Assembly: GCA_949949005.1 (NCBI GenBank)
Contig: CATLHM010000008.1
Location: 1-64,000 of the forward strand
DNA length: 64,000 nt
Direction: 5' to 3'
Origin: an uncultured Lachnospiraceae bacterium
GTDB taxonomy: Bacteria > Bacillota > Clostridia > Lachnospirales > Lachnospiraceae
Both the position numbers and the translations under genes were made by a program. Of the stretch, positions 60,340 to 64,000 are shown in pieces (position 1 is the stretch's first letter; each line of letters opens with the position of its first letter). Below the pieces are notes generated by a model. That model saw nothing but the letters and a program-made list of their open reading frames with translations. It did not search any database and was not told the DNA's origin.

Positions 60340-61278
60340 TTATTCCCCAGAACATATATTTTCCCTGTGAAAAGCCTGTCCCTGCCTGATATCTGCCTCC
60401 ATCTGCGCCTTCAGTGCCTCCACGTCAGGGAACTTTTGCTCCGGCCGCTTAAACTGTAATAATTCTGTCACAATTTCTTTCCCGTACATATCTCCCTGGA
60501 AATCATAGAGATAGGTCTCTACGCTGACCGCATCCGTGTCATTCACCGTAGGCTTTCGGCCGATGTTGGTAATTCCGGGGTACTCAGCCTCCTGTACATA
60601 TACCCGGGAGAAGTACACCCCTTTAGGTGGAAGGAGCTTTTCTTTGGGAGGATAAAGGTTTATGGTAGGCATTCCCAGCCGCCTTCCCAGCTTCCGGCCC
60701 TCCTCCACCGTTCCCTCAAAGCTGTAATATCTTCCCAGGAGCCTTTTTACCATATCCATATGCCCCTTCTCCACCTCCTCCCGGACATAGGTGGAGCTGA
60801 TCTCTCGGCTGCCTTCCCTCATTTTTTCAATCACCTTTACCTCATAGCCGAAGACGCCCGAAAGCTTTTCCAAAAGCGCTCTATTTCCCTGCCCCCGGTA
60901 TCCAAAAGTGATATCCTCTCCCGCAGCCAGATAAGCCGTCCTCATCTGGCCTGCCAGGTATCTTCCCACAAACTCCTGCGGCCCGGTTGCCGCCGTTTCC
61001 TTATTTAAAGGAAATTCGATAAGAACGTCAACCCCCATTTTCTCAAAAAATTTCCGCTTCTCCTGCCTGGTCGTGAGCTCCTCCCCGGCAGATTGTCCGA
61101 AAAAAACTGCCGCCGAAGGATGAAAAGTAAAGACCACTGCCAAAAGCCCCTTTTCTTTCTTCCCCAGGATGTGGGAGAGAAGCTTTTGATGCCCCCTGTG
61201 GAGCCCGTCAAACTTTCCGATGGCAACGGCGGCGGCTCTTTCGATCTGAAATTCTGTGGTGTCGTGAATAATCCTCAT
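60340..61278 (-). CDS. ribF: Bifunctional riboflavin kinase/FAD synthetase
   Basis: Makes FMN and FAD from riboflavin; 312 residues, the normal bacterial length. The N-terminal FAD synthetase domain has GKFDGLHRGHQKLL (21-34) with the nucleotidyl-transferase HxGH-type motif, and ISSTYVREEVEKGH; the C-terminal kinase domain has GRRLGMPTINLYPP and KPTVNDTDAVSVETYLYDF. It overlaps truB by 4 bases (ATGA), as in the conserved truB-ribF pair. No FMN riboswitch is seen. Confidence 0.96.
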   Translation of the reverse strand: MRIIHDTTEFQIERAAAVAIGKFDGLHRGHQKLLSHILGKKEKGLLAVVFTFHPSAAVFFGQSAGEELTTRQEKRKFFEKMGVDVLIEFPLNKETAATGPQEFVGRYLAGQMRTAYLAAGEDITFGYRGQGNRALLEKLSGVFGYEVKVIEKMREGSREISSTYVREEVEKGHMDMVKRLLGRYYSFEGTVEEGRKLGRRLGMPTINLYPPKEKLLPPKGVYFSRVYVQEAEYPGITNIGRKPTVNDTDAVSVETYLYDFQGDMYGKEIVTELLQFKRPEQKFPDVEALKAQMEADIRQGQAFHRENICSGE

Positions 61279-62255
61279 GGCCTGTCCCTTTCTGGTAAAA
61301 CCGCATCCGGCAAAAACATCTTCACAGGAACAAGGTGCCCCCTTCCTTCATCGTACCGGTAAATTCCATAAAAGATATTCTCATGGCTGTACATCCGAAA
61401 TTCCTGCCCCTCCTGGAAAAAAGGCTCTGCCCCTTCCTCCCCTTTTCCGGAGCCCCAAGTCTCTTTCTCTTCCCTGAAAAACTCTGCTGCCTGGGGTTTT
61501 AGCTGGTTTCCATTCTCTAGCCACCGGTAATCCTCCCGTCCCACTTTAAGTGCCGGAAGCTCCCGGAACATATCCGCCACAGGGATCAGTGCCTCCCCAA
61601 GCCTTCCTGCCTCGGAGAGCTTTTGCAGTTCCTCCAGAGAGCGGGCCTCTTCTATCCGAAATTCCCCTGCCCTCGTCCTTTTAAGCCCGGTCATCACCGC
61701 GCCACAGCCCAGAAGCTCCCCCACATCGTGGCACAGGGTCCGGATATAGGTTCCCTTGGAACAGGCTACCCGGATCTGGTAGTCGGGATGCTCTTCTTTC
61801 AGAATTTCAATGGAATAAACAGTGATGGGCCTTGGCCTGCGCTCTACTTCCTTCCCTGCCCTTGCCAGGTCGCAGAGCTTTTTCCCGCCAACCTTAAGGG
61901 CGGAGTACATGGGAGGCACCTGAAGGGAATCCCCCTCAAAAGAGAGAATTGCTTCCCTGACTTCCTGGGGCGAGGCCAGAACCTGCCGTCTGGACAATAC
62001 CCTGCCGGAACTGTCCTGGGTATCTGTCGTTATCCCCAGCCGGAAATCGGCCACGTATTCTTTCTGCCTGTCCGTGAGCATATCGCAGAGTCTGGTTCCG
62101 TTTCCAAGACATACAGGAAGAACCCCCACCGCATCCGGGTCAAGGGTTCCTGTGTGTCCGATCCTTTTCTGTTTACAAATCCCCCGGAGCCTGGCCACCA
62201 CATCATGGGAAGTGTAGCCAGCCTCCTTGTATACATTCAAAATTCCATGGTACAT
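61275..62255 (-). CDS. truB: tRNA pseudouridine-55 synthase
   Basis: Converts U55 of the T-loop to pseudouridine in tRNA. 326 residues. The catalytic Asp39 is in HTGTLDPDAVGVLPVCLG; KEYVADFRLGITTDTQD and the C-terminal extension follow. It is slightly longer than the E. coli form because of a polar insertion near the C-terminus (REEKETWGSGKGEEGAEPF). It lies between nrnA and ribF. Confidence 0.95.
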   Translation of the reverse strand: MYHGILNVYKEAGYTSHDVVARLRGICKQKRIGHTGTLDPDAVGVLPVCLGNGTRLCDMLTDRQKEYVADFRLGITTDTQDSSGRVLSRRQVLASPQEVREAILSFEGDSLQVPPMYSALKVGGKKLCDLARAGKEVERRPRPITVYSIEILKEEHPDYQIRVACSKGTYIRTLCHDVGELLGCGAVMTGLKRTRAGEFRIEEARSLEELQKLSEAGRLGEALIPVADMFRELPALKVGREDYRWLENGNQLKPQAAEFFREEKETWGSGKGEEGAEPFFQEGQEFRMYSHENIFYGIYRYDEGRGHLVPVKMFLPDAVLPERDRP

Positions 62256-62322
62256 TTCGCCATGCTCCTTCTCTCTCCCAGCCTTCTTGCATCATATTCC
62301 CCGGAAGGGCCATAAAGCCCCC

Positions 62323-63288
62323 TTAATCCATGGCCTTCATCTGCGCCGCGATCTGATCCGAGAGATTGTTTACAATATCGTGGAAGGTTCCCCGCATGGT
62401 GGCTCCCGCCGCCCTGGCATGGCCGCCGCCGCCGAAAAACTCTGCCACCTTGGCCACATTCACCTGGCCTTCCGAGCGCAGGCTTACCTTGTATTCCAGC
62501 ACGTCCGTCTGGTACATGAAAATGGCGCACTCCACTCCCTTGGTATTACAAAGCTGGCTTACGATCCCGTCCAGATCGTGGGGCTGGGCCTGATAGAAAT
62601 TCATGGTTCTCTTATCTAACATGCTGACCACGCATTTCCCGTTCATGAACAAAATGCTCTCCAGCAAAGCCCTTCCCAGTATCTGATTTTGGACGTAGGT
62701 TTTTTCATAAAAGGTCTCTTCGATCAGCCTGGAAAAATCCAGGCCATAGGAAATCAGCTCCGCCGCCGCCTTCAAAGTGGAAGGGGACGTATTGGAATAC
62801 TTGAATACCCCCGTGTCATGAATGATACCTATGTAAAGGGCTCTGGCAATCTCCTCGTCCAGAACCGATTTGTCCTCGATCAGATCATAAACAAGCTCAC
62901 TGGTGGAGCTTGCCCCCGGCACAATATAGTTCACGTCCCCGCTGCCGCTGTTGCTCACATGGTGGTCGATATTTATTTTCTTTTTCGCCCCGTCAAAATA
63001 TTTCTCGCCCTCTCCCAGACGATCCTTTACCGTGTCCAAGGCTATGAACACATCGAAGACCTCCACATCCGTGGAAAAGTCCGTGCGAATCTCGTTAATA
63101 TCCTTTATGCAGGAAAAAATATCCGCCGGTTTTTCAAGAAATGCCTGCACCTTCGCCTGGGGGCATACCTTTTTCAGATACAGGTAAAGCCCCATCACCG
63201 CTCCCACACAGTCCCCGTCAGGCCTGACATGACCACCGATCCCGATGGTCTGAGCAGCTTTTACTTCCTCTAACAAGTTTATCCTCAT
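62323..63288 (-). CDS. nrnA: Oligoribonuclease / PAP phosphatase (NrnA)
   Basis: DHH/DHHA1 phosphoesterase of about 321 residues that degrades nano-RNAs and hydrolyses 3'-phosphoadenosine-5'-phosphate. The N-terminal metal-binding residues lie in HVRPDGDCVG and IALDTVKDR, the DHH triad is NIDHHVSNSG, and the DHHA1 end has FFGGGGHARAAGATMRG. The start at 63288 is supported by GGGAG a few bases upstream; ATG at 63300 overlaps that site. It belongs to the infB-rbfA-nrnA-truB-ribF run. Confidence 0.94.
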   Translation of the reverse strand: MRINLLEEVKAAQTIGIGGHVRPDGDCVGAVMGLYLYLKKVCPQAKVQAFLEKPADIFSCIKDINEIRTDFSTDVEVFDVFIALDTVKDRLGEGEKYFDGAKKKINIDHHVSNSGSGDVNYIVPGASSTSELVYDLIEDKSVLDEEIARALYIGIIHDTGVFKYSNTSPSTLKAAAELISYGLDFSRLIEETFYEKTYVQNQILGRALLESILFMNGKCVVSMLDKRTMNFYQAQPHDLDGIVSQLCNTKGVECAIFMYQTDVLEYKVSLRSEGQVNVAKVAEFFGGGGHARAAGATMRGTFHDIVNNLSDQIAAQMKAMD

Positions 63289-63301
63289 ACCAACTCCCAT
63301 C

Positions 63302-63352
63302 TGCCCGCCTTAGCGGGCGTACAAATCAGGATGGTGAAATCTTTAATTTCAC
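63302..63352. other. Two hairpins between rbfA and nrnA
   Basis: GCCCGC...GCGGGC (about 63303-63318) and GTGAAAT...ATTTCAC (about 63334-63352). The first lies just upstream of the nrnA ribosome-binding site. There is no T-run, so these look like intercistronic structures rather than a terminator. Confidence 0.5.
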
Positions 63353-63382
63353 ACTATTCCTTTCAAAGGCCTATGAACTGTT

Positions 63383-63736
63383 TCACTTCTTATTGACTTC
63401 ATCAATCAGCTTTGACATCCGCACTCCGTATTCGATGGACTGATCCACGATAAAACGGATTTCCGGCGTATTCCTCAAATTGATTCTGGAAGCCAGCTCC
63501 CTGCGGATATAGCCCTCCGCGCTTTTGAGTCCCTCTAAGGTGTCTTTCTGTACCTTTTCGTCCCCATAGACGCTGATATATGCCTTACAAGTCTTTAAAT
63601 CCGGCGCTACCTCCACAGAGAGCACCGAGGTGAGAGGGCCGATGCGCGGATCCTTTAAGTCCCCTCTTATAATTTCAGCCAGTTCTCTCTGCACCTCCCC
63701 GTTGATACGGGTATTTTTCATGCTGTTTTTTCTCAC
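63383..63736 (-). CDS. rbfA: Ribosome-binding factor A
   Basis: 30S maturation factor of 117 residues with a KH-like fold: [24 protein letters not shown] and [21 protein letters not shown] are the family blocks. Start is probably the GTG at 63736, which has GGAGG 8 bases upstream and overlaps the infB stop codon (GTGA), showing translational coupling; ATG at 63721 is the alternative. Confidence 0.95.
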   Translation of the reverse strand: MRKNSMKNTRINGEVQRELAEIIRGDLKDPRIGPLTSVLSVEVAPDLKTCKAYISVYGDEKVQKDTLEGLKSAEGYIRRELASRINLRNTPEIRFIVDQSIEYGVRMSKLIDEVNKK

Positions 63737-64000
63737 CTTGGAACCTCCACCATAATATAGGCTTCCACAATATCAAGCTCCTGCATCTGGTCAAAGCCAT
63801 CGAACACAAGCCCACACTCAAATCCGGCCTTTACTTCCTTCACGTCGTCCTTGAAACGCTTTAAGGAAGCCAGCGCGCCCTCATAGATCACGCCGCCGTT
63901 TTCATCCACACCGGGCCTTGTGATACGCACCTTGCAATCTCTTTGCAAATTGCCGTCAAGCACATAAGAACCGGCAATATTTCCCACCGCAGAGGCCTTG
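63733..64000 (-). CDS. infB: Translation initiation factor IF-2, C-terminal fragment
   Basis: Only the last 89 or so codons lie in the window; the frame stays open to the edge. The sequence [25 protein letters not shown] and [40 protein letters not shown] is the C-terminal end of IF-2 (domain IV, which binds fMet-tRNA). It lies upstream of rbfA, as in most bacteria. The gene is cut by the window end, not truncated by mutation. Confidence 0.95.
   Translation of the reverse strand, partial: KASAVGNIAGSYVLDGNLQRDCKVRITRPGVDENGGVIYEGALASLKRFKDDVKEVKAGFECGLVFDGFDQMQELDIVEAYIMVEVPR

Noticed and set aside
1-64000. CRISPR arrays, rRNA genes, complete insertion sequences or prophage modules
   Set aside because: No regularly spaced direct repeats, rRNA sequence, transposase, integrase or phage structural gene was recognised in the window.

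Overview
The window reads as chromosome of a spore-forming Clostridia bacterium, most likely a Lachnospiraceae (Clostridium cluster XIVa) relative. The basis is the complete spoIIIAA-AH operon, spoIVB, the recN-argR-nadK-tlyA-dxs-ispA-xseB-xseA-nusB-asp23 gene order, and small Cys-rich proteins (DUF1540, DUF6472) typical of that group. No species is claimed. Almost all genes lie on the minus strand; the few plus-strand units (degV, a phosphotransferase gene, tRNA-Ala, a secreted orphan, a DUF3841 gene, a small membrane protein) are mostly accessory or unlinked.

Layout. 1-7 kb: lipoprotein, DUF1540, AIM24-type protein, GT39-like membrane glycosyltransferase, thrS, a small membrane protein, lepB. 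7-17.4 kb: degV, amidohydrolase, YbaK-type deacylase, aspS, secreted DUF5722 protein, APH/CotS-like kinase, an Rrf2-TcdA fusion gene, tRNA-Ala(CGC), secreted orphan. 17.4-28 kb, accessory: zinc-ribbon protein, WYL regulator, DUF4091 protein, OGG-type glycosylase, two MATE transporters, nfo, an IbrA/IbrB-like pair, a YczE-like protein, DUF6472. 28-47.8 kb: a long sporulation, isoprenoid and DNA-metabolism block from spoIVB to spoIIIAA, interrupted only by prfC and a transglutaminase-like lipoprotein. 47.8-64 kb: DUF3841 gene, pnp, rpsO, a small protein, a GH79-like glycosidase, carB, cardiolipin synthase, an NlpC/P60 cell-wall hydrolase, and the ribF-truB-nrnA-rbfA-infB translation/RNA cluster, cut by the window end inside infB.

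Working together: SpoIIIAA-AH form the mother-cell side of the feeding channel and SpoIVB is the forespore protease that triggers sigma-K processing. IspA and Dxs supply isoprenoids, XseA/XseB form exonuclease VII, and RecN and NusB serve repair and antitermination. ThrS, AspS, PrfC, RpsO, RbfA, IF-2, TruB and the YbaK protein serve translation; Pnp and NrnA degrade RNA.

The most unusual items are an in-frame Rrf2 (Fe-S type) regulator fused to a TcdA-type tRNA ct6A dehydratase; a PAPS-reductase-like/ParB-like (IbrA/IbrB) pair with a palindromic upstream site; a WalR-like box array at the start of an NlpC/P60 gene; three tandem 6-7-codon mini-ORFs ahead of a MATE gene; a dispersed palindrome found just upstream of several genes; and large hairpins in the spoIIIAE-AF gap and upstream of prfC. 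No complete insertion sequence, prophage, CRISPR array or rRNA was seen.
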